Assembly (NCBI RefSeq): GCF_018129065.1
Contig: NZ_JAAEDM010000002.1
Location: 97,102-161,101, forward strand
Origin: Neoroseomonas soli
GTDB taxonomy: Bacteria; Pseudomonadota; Alphaproteobacteria; Acetobacterales; Acetobacteraceae
Reading direction: 5' to 3'
DNA length: 64,000 nt
The notes beneath the pieces were generated by a model. It had not been told where the DNA came from. It did no database searches and saw nothing but the letters and a program-made list of their open reading frames with translations. Shown piece by piece: positions 16,789-25,561 of the stretch (its first letter is position 1; each line of letters opens with the position of its first letter). The position numbers and the translations under genes were made by a program.

Positions 16789-18189
16789 CTATTGTTCCCG
16801 GAAGGCGCGGGTGAAGCTGTCGCGCACGGGCTGGGTGATGTAGCGCAGGAAGCTGCGCTCGCCGATCTGGATCATCGCCTCGACCGGCATGCCGGGCACC
16901 AGTGTCACGCCCTGGAGCCGCGCGAGTTGCTCGGCGTCGATCAGGATGTGGGCGCGGTAGTGGCTCATGCGCGTGCGTTCATCGATCGTCACGTCCTGCG
17001 CGACGAAGGTGACGTGGCCGTGCAGGTAGGGCACCAGGCGCTGCTTGAAGGCAGGCAGCCGGACTTCCGCCTGCAGCCCGACATGGACCACGTCGATGTC
17101 GAAGGGCTGCACGTTGACTTCCGCCACCAGGCGATCCTGCGCCGGCACCAGGTCCATCACCGGGTCGCCGGGGCGGACCACGGCGCCGATGTTGAACAGG
17201 CGCAGGTTCAGCACGGTGCCGTCCTCGGGTGCTGCGATGTCGCGGCGGACGGCGACGTCCTGAGCGGCGCGCAGGCGTTCCTCGACCTCGGCGAGGCGGG
17301 TGCGGATGTCGCGCTGCTCGGCCGCGACCTCCTGGCGGCGCTGGCCGACGATGGAGGCGATGGTGCTGCGCGCCTCGGCAATCGCCTGGTTGGCGCGGTC
17401 GAACTGGCCCTGCAGTTCCTCCCCCTGGCCTTCCAGCGCGGCGGCGGTGCGCTGCAGCGCGAGCAGCGTCGGCAGGCGCTGCAGGCCCTGCTGGACCAGC
17501 CCGCGGGTGAGTTCCTCCTCCCGCCGGATCAGCTGGAGCTGCTGGCGCTGGGCGCGCTGCTGGCCGGTGACGCCGGAGATGATCGCCTCCTGCTGGCCGA
17601 TCCGCGCTTCCTGCACAGCCACCTGGCCGGTCAGGGAGGCGCGCCGCGCCTCGAAGACGGCGCGCTGGCCGCTCATGGCATCCATCGCGCGCGGCTCGTT
17701 CGAGGCGCGCAGGTCGTCGGCGAAGCGCGGTTCGCGCAGGTCCCCGAGTTCGGCGGTGAGGCGGGCGTCCTGGGCGAGGAAGGACCAGCGCTGGCTGCGC
17801 AGCGTCTCGAAATCCGCCCCGGCGCGGATGTCGTCGAGGCGCACCAGCACCTGGCCGGCCCGCACGCGGTCGCCGTCGCGCACCAGGATCTCGCGGACGA
17901 TCCCGCCTTCGAGGTGCTGGATGGTCCGGCGCGTGCCCTCGACCTTGATCATGCCGGGGGCGATCGCCGCCTCGCTCAGCGGGGCGAACGCCGACCACGC
18001 GCCGAAGGCGCCGAAGAACACGCTGATGGCGGCGAAGCCGAACAGGATGGTGCCCCGGGTGCGTGGCCGGGGTGCCGGCTCCGGCGCCTTGGGCAGGGTG
18101 AGTTCCACGGCCGGCAGGCGGTCGCGGCGGGGGACGACGTCGTGGCCCGGGGCGGGACCGGGGACGGCGGGGGCGGTCGTCTCGCTCAT
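16789..18189 (-). CDS. Type I secretion membrane-fusion (HlyD/PrtE-like) adaptor
   Basis: A 466-residue adaptor. It has a cytosolic Pro-rich N-terminus, one membrane segment around residues 46-68 (GTILFGFAAISVFFGAFGAW), a lipoyl/barrel half-motif (GTRRTIQHLEGGIVREILVR), long coiled-coil helices rich in Gln/Arg/Glu in the middle, and the C-terminal HlyD signature ending in PGMPVEAMIQIGERSFLRYI. Family knowledge: it links the inner-membrane ABC protein to TolC. The ABC gene is directly upstream with a 4-nt ATGA overlap. No TolC gene or RTX substrate gene is visible nearby. Confidence 0.92.
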   Translation of the reverse strand: MSETTAPAVPGPAPGHDVVPRRDRLPAVELTLPKAPEPAPRPRTRGTILFGFAAISVFFGAFGAWSAFAPLSEAAIAPGMIKVEGTRRTIQHLEGGIVREILVRDGDRVRAGQVLVRLDDIRAGADFETLRSQRWSFLAQDARLTAELGDLREPRFADDLRASNEPRAMDAMSGQRAVFEARRASLTGQVAVQEARIGQQEAIISGVTGQQRAQRQQLQLIRREEELTRGLVQQGLQRLPTLLALQRTAAALEGQGEELQGQFDRANQAIAEARSTIASIVGQRRQEVAAEQRDIRTRLAEVEERLRAAQDVAVRRDIAAPEDGTVLNLRLFNIGAVVRPGDPVMDLVPAQDRLVAEVNVQPFDIDVVHVGLQAEVRLPAFKQRLVPYLHGHVTFVAQDVTIDERTRMSHYRAHILIDAEQLARLQGVTLVPGMPVEAMIQIGERSFLRYITQPVRDSFTRAFREQ

Positions 18190-19943
18190 GCCTGCGCCTC
18201 CTTGCCTTCGATCCGGCCGGCGGGCGCCGGGATGGGGGTGGCGGGCTTCATGATCTTCTTCAGCACCTCGGCGCGCGGGCCGAACAATTCCACCGCGCCG
18301 TCGCGCATCAGCAGCACCTTCTCGACCCCCTGGACCAGCACGGGGCGGTGGGAGACCAGCACCACGGTCGTGCCGCGCCGCTTGAGGTCATGCAGCGCGC
18401 GCAGCAGCGCCGATTCCGCATCGCCGTCGAGGTTGGAGTTGGGCTCGTCCAGTACGATCAACTTAGGGTTGCCGAACATGGCGCGGGCAAGGCCGATCTG
18501 CTGGCGCTGCCCGCCCGAGAGATGCTGCCCGCCTTCGCCGATCTCGGTCTCGTAGCCCTTGGGCAGGCGCAGGATCATGTCGTGGCAGCCGGCGAGCTTC
18601 GCCGCGTCGAAGACCGCTTCCGACGGCGCCTGGGCCATGCGGGCGATGTTGTCCATCACCGTGCCGTCGAAGAGCTCGACGTCTTGCGGCAGGTAGCCGA
18701 CATGCCGGCCGAAATCCTCCCGCTGCCAGGTGTAGACATCGGCGCCGTCCAGCCGGACCGAGCCCTGCATGGGCTGGAGCGTGCCGGTCAGCATGCGGAT
18801 CAGCGTGGTCTTGCCGGCCGCCGAGGGGCCGATCACTGCCAGGCTCTCGCCGGGATCCAGCACGAAGGCGACGCCCTTGATGGTCGCCATGCTCGATCCG
18901 GGGAAGCCGAAGGTCACCCGCTCGACGGAAATCCGGCCCCTGGGCTCGGGCAGCGGGATGCCGGGCGGGCGCAGCCGCGGCAGCATCAGGAAGGCCTGCA
19001 GCCGCTTCCAGGACTGGCGCGCCTGCACCAGTTGCTTCCAGCCGCCGATCATCTGCTCCACCGGCGCCAGCGCGCGGCCCATGATGATGGAGGCGGCGAT
19101 GGACGCGCCTGCGGTCAGTTCCTGCTGCAGCACGAGATAGGCGCCGATGCCGAGGATCGCGACCTGGATGACCAGGCGGAAGAACTTGGTCATGGCGAGC
19201 AGCGGCGCCGCGCGGTCCATGGCGCGGTTCATCGGCACCGACATCTCGGCGACGCTCGAGCGCCAGCGGGCCATGACGGCGGGCAGCATACCCATGCTGT
19301 CGATGACCTCGGCGTTGCGGACGATGGAATCGGCCCGCCGCTGGGTCGCCATCGCCGCCGTATTGGCCTCCCGCAGCAGCTTGGAGGTGGCGACCTCGTT
19401 GAGGACGGTCAGCCCCAGCAGCAGCACGGCGCCGAACAGCGCGACCGTGCCGAGGACGGGATGGAGCGCGAAGATCACCAGCAGGTAGGCCGGCACCCAG
19501 GGAACGTCATACAGGGAGAGCGCCCCGGGAGAGCCGATGAAACCGCGGCAGACGCCGAGGTCGCGCAGCGCCTCCATCCGGTAGGGCCGGCCGCGGAGCT
19601 GGCTTTCGATGGCGCGGCCGAAGCCTTCGGGGGCGACCTTCTCCTCCACCCAGGCGCCGATGCGCTGCATGATGCGGGAGCGCGCGCCCTCGAGCAGTGC
19701 CAGCAGGCCGAGCGCGACGAAGGCGATGAGCGTCAGGTAGAGCAGCGTGTTCAGGTTCCGGGTCGAGAGCACCCGGTCGAACACCTGCATCATGTAGAGC
19801 GAGACGGTGAGCTGCAGGACGTTGACAACGCCGCTGAACACGCCGACGGCGATGAACTGGCTGCGGCATGCGGCGACGGCGCGCGCGAGCGGTGTCTCGG
19901 CCGGCTTCGTCTCCCCGAGCAGGGCCCTGGGGTCAATGGCCAT
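18186..19943 (-). CDS. Type I secretion ABC transporter (PrtD-like permease/ATPase)
   Basis: A fused permease-ATPase of about 585 residues. The N-terminal half has several membrane helices (FIAVGVFSGVVNVLQLTVSL; LLYLTLIAFVALGLLALLEG). The C-terminal ATPase has Walker A GPSAAGKTT, signature LSGGQRQQ and Walker B LIVLDEPNSNLD. No C39 peptidase-like domain precedes it, which fits the PrtD/HasD class exporting RTX or protease substrates. I chose the ATG at 19943 with GGGGGCGG upstream; an in-frame TTG two codons earlier is possible. It forms an operon with the HlyD-like adaptor. Confidence 0.92.
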   Translation of the reverse strand: MAIDPRALLGETKPAETPLARAVAACRSQFIAVGVFSGVVNVLQLTVSLYMMQVFDRVLSTRNLNTLLYLTLIAFVALGLLALLEGARSRIMQRIGAWVEEKVAPEGFGRAIESQLRGRPYRMEALRDLGVCRGFIGSPGALSLYDVPWVPAYLLVIFALHPVLGTVALFGAVLLLGLTVLNEVATSKLLREANTAAMATQRRADSIVRNAEVIDSMGMLPAVMARWRSSVAEMSVPMNRAMDRAAPLLAMTKFFRLVIQVAILGIGAYLVLQQELTAGASIAASIIMGRALAPVEQMIGGWKQLVQARQSWKRLQAFLMLPRLRPPGIPLPEPRGRISVERVTFGFPGSSMATIKGVAFVLDPGESLAVIGPSAAGKTTLIRMLTGTLQPMQGSVRLDGADVYTWQREDFGRHVGYLPQDVELFDGTVMDNIARMAQAPSEAVFDAAKLAGCHDMILRLPKGYETEIGEGGQHLSGGQRQQIGLARAMFGNPKLIVLDEPNSNLDGDAESALLRALHDLKRRGTTVVLVSHRPVLVQGVEKVLLMRDGAVELFGPRAEVLKKIMKPATPIPAPAGRIEGKEAQA

Positions 19944-20246
19944 TCGCAACCGCCCCCGCGCAGGCGCGCAGCTTCCGTGAGGCGACAGCGCGACGCGTTC
20001 CGATACTTCTCGCCATCCAGGCGTCCTGTCTCCGCTATGCTTTCATCATGAGGGGGGGATCGGCGTGCGGCCGGGACCGCCTGCCCACCCTCTTATGAAC
20101 AGCGAAAGGGCATGCATCCAGCGCAGCGTAACTTCACCATATCATGATTGCGTTCAATGTAACTCACATGACAATGCGGGGCGCGCCGGCCGGAGGAACC
20201 CTGCCGCCGGGGGCGCGGCGCACGGGGAAGGGGTTTCGGGAGGGGC
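19944..20246. other. 303-bp divergent intergenic region, relatively AT-rich core
   Basis: Separates the secretion operon from the glycosyltransferase gene. A less GC-rich stretch (about 20090-20180, including ACTTCACCATATCATGATTG) stands out from its surroundings and is the probable promoter zone. I find no coding frame, repeat or clear -35/-10 pair. Confidence 0.35.
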
Positions 20247-21446
20247 ATGGACAAGGCTGAATCGCCAGGCATGGCCGGCATGGAGGCGGTGGAGCTGACC
20301 ATCCTGATGCCCTGTCTCAACGAGGCCGAGACCTTGGGCACCTGTGTCCGCAAGGCGATGGACTACCTCGCGCGGAGCGGGGTGGCCGGCGAGGTGCTGG
20401 TCGCGGACAACGGCAGCACCGACGGCAGCCAAGCCATCGCCGAGGCGCTCGGCGCCCGCATCGTGGCCGTGCCGGAACGCGGCTATGGCGCTGCCCTGAT
20501 CGCCGGCATCCATGCCGCGCGCGGGCGCTACGTCATCATGGGCGACAGCGACGATTCCTATAATTTCACGGCTTTAGACGGTTTTGTCGAGAAACTGCGG
20601 GAAGGCTTCGACCTGGTGATGGGCAACCGCTTCCGGGGCGGGATCGAGCCGGGGGCGATGCCGCCCCTGCATCGCTACCTCGGCAACCCGGTGCTTTCGA
20701 CCATCGGGCGGGTGTTCTTCGGCAGCCCGGTCGGGGATTTCCATTGCGGGCTGCGGGGCTTCGACCGCGAGGCGATGCTGGCGCTGGAGCTGCGCGCGCC
20801 CGGGATGGAATTCGCCTCGGAGATGGTCGTGAAGGCCACGGTGAACGGGTTGCGCATCGCCGAGGTGCCGACGACGCTTTCGCCCGATGGGCGGTCGCGC
20901 CCGCCGCATCTGCGCTCCTGGCGCGATGGCTGGCGGCACCTGCGCTTCCTGCTCGTGTTCTGCCCGCGCTGGCTGTTCCTCTATCCGGGGGCGGCGCTGT
21001 TCCTGGCGGGGCTGGTGGCCATGGCGGCGCTGCTGCCGGGGCCGCTGCCCCTCGGCGGCGTCACCTTCGACGTGCACACGCTGCTCTATGCCTCCGGCGC
21101 CATGGTGATGGGCTTCCAGGCGGTGCAGTTCTGGGTCTTCGCCCGGATCTACGGCGGGCAGCAGGGGGTGGTGCCGGAGGAGAAACGGCTCGTCGCCGTG
21201 CTGGCACGCTTCGGGCTGGAGCCGGCGCTGATCGTGGCGGGGCTGTTGGTGCTGCTTGGTCTTGGCCTCGGCGTCGCGGCGGTGGTGATCTGGGGCGGCG
21301 AGGATTTCGGCCAGTTGACGGGCATGGGGGCGATGCGGGTGGCGATCGCCTCGGTCACCGCGATGGTGCTTGGCCTGCAACTGGCCTTCGGGGCCTTCTT
21401 CCTGGCGCTGCTCGGGATGATGCGCGCGGGCCCGCGCGGCGGGTAG
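20247..21446 (+). CDS. Membrane-anchored family 2 glycosyltransferase
   Basis: A 399-residue protein. The GT-A domain (about residues 15-230) has ILMPCLNEAETL, VADNGSTDGSQAIAEALG and the metal-binding IMGDSDDSYNF. The C-terminal 150 residues contain about four hydrophobic helices (LFLYPGAALFLAGLVAMAAL; LIVAGLLVLLGLGLGVAAVV). The architecture matches dolichol/undecaprenyl-phosphate sugar transferases such as DPM1/GtrB relatives. The neighbouring GtrA gene converges with a 6-bp gap, which fits a polyprenyl-phosphate sugar synthase and flippase pair for surface glycan modification (inference). Start ATG follows AGGGGC; GAAGGGG further upstream may help. Confidence 0.88.
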   Translation: MDKAESPGMAGMEAVELTILMPCLNEAETLGTCVRKAMDYLARSGVAGEVLVADNGSTDGSQAIAEALGARIVAVPERGYGAALIAGIHAARGRYVIMGDSDDSYNFTALDGFVEKLREGFDLVMGNRFRGGIEPGAMPPLHRYLGNPVLSTIGRVFFGSPVGDFHCGLRGFDREAMLALELRAPGMEFASEMVVKATVNGLRIAEVPTTLSPDGRSRPPHLRSWRDGWRHLRFLLVFCPRWLFLYPGAALFLAGLVAMAALLPGPLPLGGVTFDVHTLLYASGAMVMGFQAVQFWVFARIYGGQQGVVPEEKRLVAVLARFGLEPALIVAGLLVLLGLGLGVAAVVIWGGEDFGQLTGMGAMRVAIASVTAMVLGLQLAFGAFFLALLGMMRAGPRGG

Positions 21447-21452
21447 CCGGTT

Positions 21453-21908
21453 TCAGCCCCGCTGGTCCGCGAAGACCAGCCGGCGGGACAGGGCGAAGTT
21501 GGTGAACATCCCGGCGACGGAGCCCGCGGCGACGCCCAGGATCGGGTGCGCCGCAACCATCGGCACGAAGGTCACGAGCAGCGCGTAGGCCCCGTAGTTC
21601 AGCGCGAATCCCACCAGGTTCACCAGGACGAAGAGCGCCCATTGCCGGTGCACCGGCCCGCCGCCGCGGCCGCGGAAGGTCCAGATCCGGTTCAGGCCCC
21701 AGTTCGCCGTCGCGGCCGACAGGTAGGACACGGCTCGGCCGAGATAGAGGCCGCCGCCCAGCGCCAGCGCGCCGTAGAGCACCGCCGTGTCCACCAGGAA
21801 GCCGATGGTGCCGACGATGCCGAAGCGGAGGAACTCGGTCGCGAGCGCCGCGCGCTCCGCTCCGAGCGCCCGCACCAGCAGCGGGCCGAGGATGGGGATG
21901 TCCACCAT
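21453..21908 (-). CDS. GtrA family membrane protein
   Basis: A 151-residue protein with four hydrophobic helices, including FLRFGIVGTIGFLVDTAVLY, ALFVLVNLVGFALNYGAYAL and GVAAGSVAGMFTNFALSRRL. The FGIVGTIGFLVD and NWGLNRIWTFRG signatures are typical of GtrA (PF04138). Family knowledge: GtrA proteins flip polyprenyl-phosphate-linked sugars across the membrane. It is convergent with the GT2 gene, its likely functional partner, and divergent from the first solute-binding-protein gene. Confidence 0.9.
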   Translation of the reverse strand: MVDIPILGPLLVRALGAERAALATEFLRFGIVGTIGFLVDTAVLYGALALGGGLYLGRAVSYLSAATANWGLNRIWTFRGRGGGPVHRQWALFVLVNLVGFALNYGAYALLVTFVPMVAAHPILGVAAGSVAGMFTNFALSRRLVFADQRG

Positions 21909-21992
21909 GCCCCGCGGTTTAGGGCCGCCACGCCGCCTTGCCCAGCACGGACCGCCCTGCCGGGCTCGCCCCCTTCGTGGCGGCGTGGCCGG

Positions 21993-22018
21993 GACCGCCC
22001 CGCCAGGTTCGGGCGGTC
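21993..22018. promoter_or_regulatory. Inverted repeat upstream of the first binding-protein gene
   Basis: GACCGCCC - 10 nt - GGGCGGTC is a perfect 8-bp inverted repeat about 83 nt before the first binding-protein start, in the gtrA divergent region. It could be an operator or a leader hairpin. The 75 bp after it are less GC-rich. Confidence 0.35.
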
Positions 22019-22100
22019 ATTCTCAAACGTTACGACTGATTCCAGCCGCATCCGAACTGTTCTAGGCTCCGACCGGCTTCACCGAACGGAGAACATCCGC

Positions 22101-23696
22101 ATGTTCCGACGCGACCTTCTGGCCGGCGCCGCCGCCCTTGCCGCGCTGCCGCGATTCGCCATCGCGCAGCCGGCCGCAGCGCGCACGCTGAAATACGTGC
22201 CGCACGCGAACCTGCCGAACATCGACCCCTTCACCAACACCGCCTTCGTGGCGCGCGACCACGCCTTCCTGGTCTTCGACCAGCTCTACGGCATGACCGA
22301 CAGGTTCGAGCCGCAGCCGCAGATGGTCCAGGGCCACGTGGTCGAGAACGGCGGCCTGCTCTGGCGCTTCACCCTGCGGGAGGGGCTGAAGTTCCACGAC
22401 GGCGCGCCGGTGCGCGGGCGGGACTGCATCGCGTCCATCAAGCGCTGGGGGCGCCGCGACGCCTTCGGGCAGGAACTGATGGCCCGCGTCTCCGACATGA
22501 CGGAGGACAGCGACCGCGTATTCAGCATCAAGCTGAGCCGGCCCTTCCCGAAGATGATCGAGGCTTTTTCGAAGGTCACGACCTCCTGCCTGTTCATCAT
22601 GCCCGAGCGGCTGGCGAACGTGGATCCCTTCACCAACATCAGCGAGGCAGTGGGCAGCGGCCCCTACCGCTTCGTGCAGAACGAATGGGTGCCGGGGTCG
22701 AGCCTCGCCTATGTCAGGAACCCGGACTACGTGCCGGTCTCCTCTGGCACGCCGTCGATGACGGCGGGACCAAAGGTCGCGCATTTCGACCGCGTCGAGT
22801 GGCGGATCATCCCCGATGCCTCGACCGCCGCGGCGGCGCTCCAGTCGGGCGAGATCGACTGGTGGGAGCAGCCGACCGCGGACCTGTTCCCGCTGGTGGC
22901 GCGCAACCGGAACATCGCGGTGGACGTGATCAATGGCACCGGGCTGATCGGCATCTTCCGCCCCAACCACGTCACGGCGCCGTTCAACAATCCGGCGGTG
23001 CGGCGCGCGGTGATCACGGCGATCAGCCAGATGGATTTCATGACCGCGGTGATCGGCGATGCCACCGTGCCCGGCTATCCGACGCTGAAGCGCGAGAACA
23101 TCGGCTTCTTCGCCCCCGAATCGCCTTCCGCCTCCACAATCGGGCTCGACCGGCTGAAGAAGAGCATCGACGCGGCGCGGGCCGAACTCCAGGCCGCGGG
23201 GGCGATGGGTGCGCGGCTGGTGCTGCTGAACGCGACCGACCTCGCCTCGATCAACGCCTCGACGCTGGTGGGCGCGGACCTGTTCCGCCGCATGGGCTTC
23301 AACGTGGACCTGGTCAGCGCCGACTGGGGCACGGTGGTCTCGCGCCGCGCGAGCAAGAACCCGCTCGACCAGGGCGGCTGGTCGGGCTTCTTCACCTTCT
23401 GGTCGGGCGTGGACCACTGGAACCCGGCGAGCCATGCTTCGATACGCGGCCATGGCGATGCCGCCTGGGCCGGCTGGCCGACCATTCCGGCCATCGAGGC
23501 GCAGCGCAACGCCTGGTTCGACGCGCCCGACGAGGTCGCCGCCGCCGCCGCCACGACCGAGATCCAGCGCATCGCCTTCGACGAGGTCCCCTACGTCCCG
23601 ACCGGCATGTATTACCAGCCGACCGCCTATCGCCGGAACCTCACCGGCATCCTCAAGGGCCAGCCTCCGCTGTTCTGGAACGTCCGTCGCACCTGA
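22101..23696 (+). CDS. ABC transporter solute-binding protein, peptide/nickel family 5 (SBP 1 of 5)
   Basis: A 531-residue SBP_bac_5 protein. The N-terminus MFRRDLLAGAAALAALPRFA carries an RRDLL twin-arginine-like motif and cleavage near AIAQ. The family core is visible as LREGLKFHDGAPVRGRDCIA and VGSGPYRFVQNEWVPGS. Family knowledge: periplasmic receptors for di/oligopeptides, opines or related solutes. The ATG is chosen because it starts the signal peptide and has ACGGAGAACATCCGC before it. It is the first of five paralogues sharing the LDP/IDP lead-in (HANLPNIDPF) and a C-terminal FWNVRR-type end. Confidence 0.93.
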   Translation: MFRRDLLAGAAALAALPRFAIAQPAAARTLKYVPHANLPNIDPFTNTAFVARDHAFLVFDQLYGMTDRFEPQPQMVQGHVVENGGLLWRFTLREGLKFHDGAPVRGRDCIASIKRWGRRDAFGQELMARVSDMTEDSDRVFSIKLSRPFPKMIEAFSKVTTSCLFIMPERLANVDPFTNISEAVGSGPYRFVQNEWVPGSSLAYVRNPDYVPVSSGTPSMTAGPKVAHFDRVEWRIIPDASTAAAALQSGEIDWWEQPTADLFPLVARNRNIAVDVINGTGLIGIFRPNHVTAPFNNPAVRRAVITAISQMDFMTAVIGDATVPGYPTLKRENIGFFAPESPSASTIGLDRLKKSIDAARAELQAAGAMGARLVLLNATDLASINASTLVGADLFRRMGFNVDLVSADWGTVVSRRASKNPLDQGGWSGFFTFWSGVDHWNPASHASIRGHGDAAWAGWPTIPAIEAQRNAWFDAPDEVAAAAATTEIQRIAFDEVPYVPTGMYYQPTAYRRNLTGILKGQPPLFWNVRRT

Positions 23697-23708
23697 CGCG
23701 GATGCGAT

Positions 23709-23735
23709 GCCCGGCGCCCTTGCGCGGCGCCGGGC
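23709..23735 (+). terminator. Intercistronic hairpin between SBP 1 and SBP 2
   Basis: A perfect 10-bp stem GCCCGGCGCC / GGCGCCGGGC with a 7-nt loop, 13 nt after the SBP 1 stop. No U-tract is present, so it may stabilise the upstream message or attenuate read-through rather than stop transcription. Confidence 0.45.
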
Positions 23736-23777
23736 GATCTGGTGGAGACTGCGCGCGACTTCCCCCGGAGGGCTTCG

Positions 23778-25367
23778 ATGCGCCGTCGTCACCTGCTTGC
23801 CGCCGCCACCGCCGCCGCGCTGCCTGCGCGCGCGGCGCTGGGGCAGGGCACCGCCGGCGCGGCGCGCGTGCTGAAATTCGTGCCGCAGGCGGATCTGGCG
23901 GTCCTCGACCCCATCGTCACCACCGCCTATGTCACCCGCCATCACGGCTTCGCGGTCTGGGACACGCTCTACGGCTTCACCCAGGACTACGCCGCCGAGC
24001 CACAGATGGCCGAGGGCCACAGCGTCGAGAATGACGGCCGCCGCGTCACCATCCGCCTGCGTGAAGGGTTGAAGTTCCACGACGGGGAGCCGGTGCGCGC
24101 GGCGGACTGCGTCGCCTCCATCCGCCGCTGGGGCGCGCGCGACCCGCTCGGCCAGGTGCTTCTGGCGCGGACCGAGGAACTCTCCGCCCCCGACGACCGC
24201 ACCATCCTCTTCCGCCTGTCCCGGCCCTTCCCGCTGCTGCTGGATGCGCTGGCCAAGACCTCCCCGCCGGTCTGCTTCATCATGCCGGAGCGCCTGGCGG
24301 CGACCGATCCGCGCCAGCCGGTGCAGGAGATCGTCGGCAGCGGCCCGTTCCGCTTCCTCGCCGACGAGCGCGTGCCCGGCCGGCGCGCGGTCTATGAGCG
24401 CTTCGCCGACTATGTGCCGCGCGCCGAGGGCGTGCCGACCTGGACGGCCGGGCCGAAGCGCGTCCACCTCGATCGCGTCGAGTGGCACATCATGCCCGAC
24501 ACGGCGGCGGCGTCCGCCGCGCTGCAGGCGGGCGACGTGGACTGGTGGGAGAATCCCCTCGGCGAGTTGCAGCCGCAGTTGCGCCGCAACCGCAACATCG
24601 TCATGGAGATCCTCGATCCCACCGGCTTCGTCGGCATCGCCCGCTTCAATACGCTGCATCCGCCCTTCGACCGGGCGGTGATCCGGCGCGCGCTGCTCGG
24701 CGCGGTGGACCAGGAAGCCTTCATGACCGCCGTCATCGGCAGTGATCGCAGCCTGTGGCGCGACGATGTCGGCATCTTTCCGCCCGGCACGCCGCTCGCG
24801 AACGACGAGGGAATGGGCGTGCTCACCGGCACGCGCGACATCGAGAAGGTCAAGCGCGAGATCGCCGAGGCCGGCTACGGGGGCGAGAAGGTGGTGCTGC
24901 TCGTCGCCAACGATTTCCCGACGCTTGCCGCGATCGCCAATGTCGGCGCCGAGATGCTGCGCCGCGTCGGCATGGAGGTGGAGGTCGTCGCGGACCAGCT
25001 CTCGGCGCTGCTGCAGCGGCGCGCGCGGCGGGAAGCGCCTGCCGCCGGCGGCTGGAACATGTTTTTCACCTTCTGGTCCGGGCTCGACCTGTTCAACCCT
25101 GGGGTGAACCAGGCGCTGCGCGGCACCGGCGAACGCGCGTGGTTCGGCTGGCCGACCATGCCGAGGATGGAAGAACTGCGCGCGCAATGGTTCGACGCGC
25201 CGGACCTCGCGGCGCAGCAGCGACTGGCGCGCGACATCCAGGCCGAGGCGCTGCGCGAGGCACCCTACCTGCCGCTCGGGCAATATTTCCAGGCGACCGC
25301 CTATCGGCGCGGCCTATCCGGCATGCTGAAGGGGCCGCCGCTGTTCTGGAATCTCCAGCGCGCCTGA
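23778..25367 (+). CDS. ABC transporter solute-binding protein, family 5 (SBP 2 of 5)
   Basis: A 529-residue SBP_bac_5 receptor with an N-terminal MRRRHLLAAATAAALPARAA signal (RRHLL, Tat-like) ending near LGQ. The body shows LREGLKFHDGEPVRAADCVA, IVGSGPFRFLADERVPGRR and DVDWWENPLGEL. A clear CCCGGAGGGCTTCG site precedes the ATG; longer in-frame starts upstream lack a signal. It differs from SBP 1 in the ligand-lining middle portion while keeping the frame of conserved blocks, so a related but distinct solute is likely. It is 81 bp after SBP 1, with a hairpin between. Confidence 0.93.
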   Translation: MRRRHLLAAATAAALPARAALGQGTAGAARVLKFVPQADLAVLDPIVTTAYVTRHHGFAVWDTLYGFTQDYAAEPQMAEGHSVENDGRRVTIRLREGLKFHDGEPVRAADCVASIRRWGARDPLGQVLLARTEELSAPDDRTILFRLSRPFPLLLDALAKTSPPVCFIMPERLAATDPRQPVQEIVGSGPFRFLADERVPGRRAVYERFADYVPRAEGVPTWTAGPKRVHLDRVEWHIMPDTAAASAALQAGDVDWWENPLGELQPQLRRNRNIVMEILDPTGFVGIARFNTLHPPFDRAVIRRALLGAVDQEAFMTAVIGSDRSLWRDDVGIFPPGTPLANDEGMGVLTGTRDIEKVKREIAEAGYGGEKVVLLVANDFPTLAAIANVGAEMLRRVGMEVEVVADQLSALLQRRARREAPAAGGWNMFFTFWSGLDLFNPGVNQALRGTGERAWFGWPTMPRMEELRAQWFDAPDLAAQQRLARDIQAEALREAPYLPLGQYFQATAYRRGLSGMLKGPPLFWNLQRA

Positions 25368-25397
25368 TACCGGCCAGCCTTTCCGCTGGCCGGTATC
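25366..25397 (+). terminator. Hairpin after SBP 2
   Basis: A perfect 13-bp stem GATACCGGCCAGC / GCTGGCCGGTATC with a 6-nt loop CTTTCC. It begins inside the SBP 2 stop codon region. It is the strongest hairpin of the array and probably ends or attenuates the SBP 1-2 transcript. Confidence 0.6.
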
Positions 25398-25451
25398 CGG
25401 GCCTCGGTTTCGCGAGCGGCCGCCCCACCAGCCCCGCGCGCCACACCGCTC

Positions 25452-25482
25452 GCCTTGCCGATGATGGGATCATCGCCAAGGC
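25452..25482. promoter_or_regulatory. 31-bp palindrome upstream of SBP 3 (operator-like)
   Basis: GCCTTGCCGATGAT-GGG-ATCATCGCCAAGGC has 14-bp arms with one mismatch around GGG. It is about 80 bp before the SBP 3 start and well past the SBP 2 hairpin. This suggests an operator for a dimeric regulator and a separate promoter for SBP 3-4. Confidence 0.45.
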
Positions 25483-25561
25483 TCGGCGGTATGACCCGTG
25501 GCCTTGCGGTGTGCGCCCGTGGCGTGTCTGATGCGCCGAATTCGAGGGCTGGGAGACAGAC

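Noticed and set aside
22062..25283. A 1073-codon open frame on the minus strand opposite the first two receptor genes
   Set aside because: The opposite strand holds two clear receptor genes with signal peptides. In very GC-rich DNA, antisense frames stay open by codon bias. The translation is rich in Arg, His and Gly without any recognisable domain.
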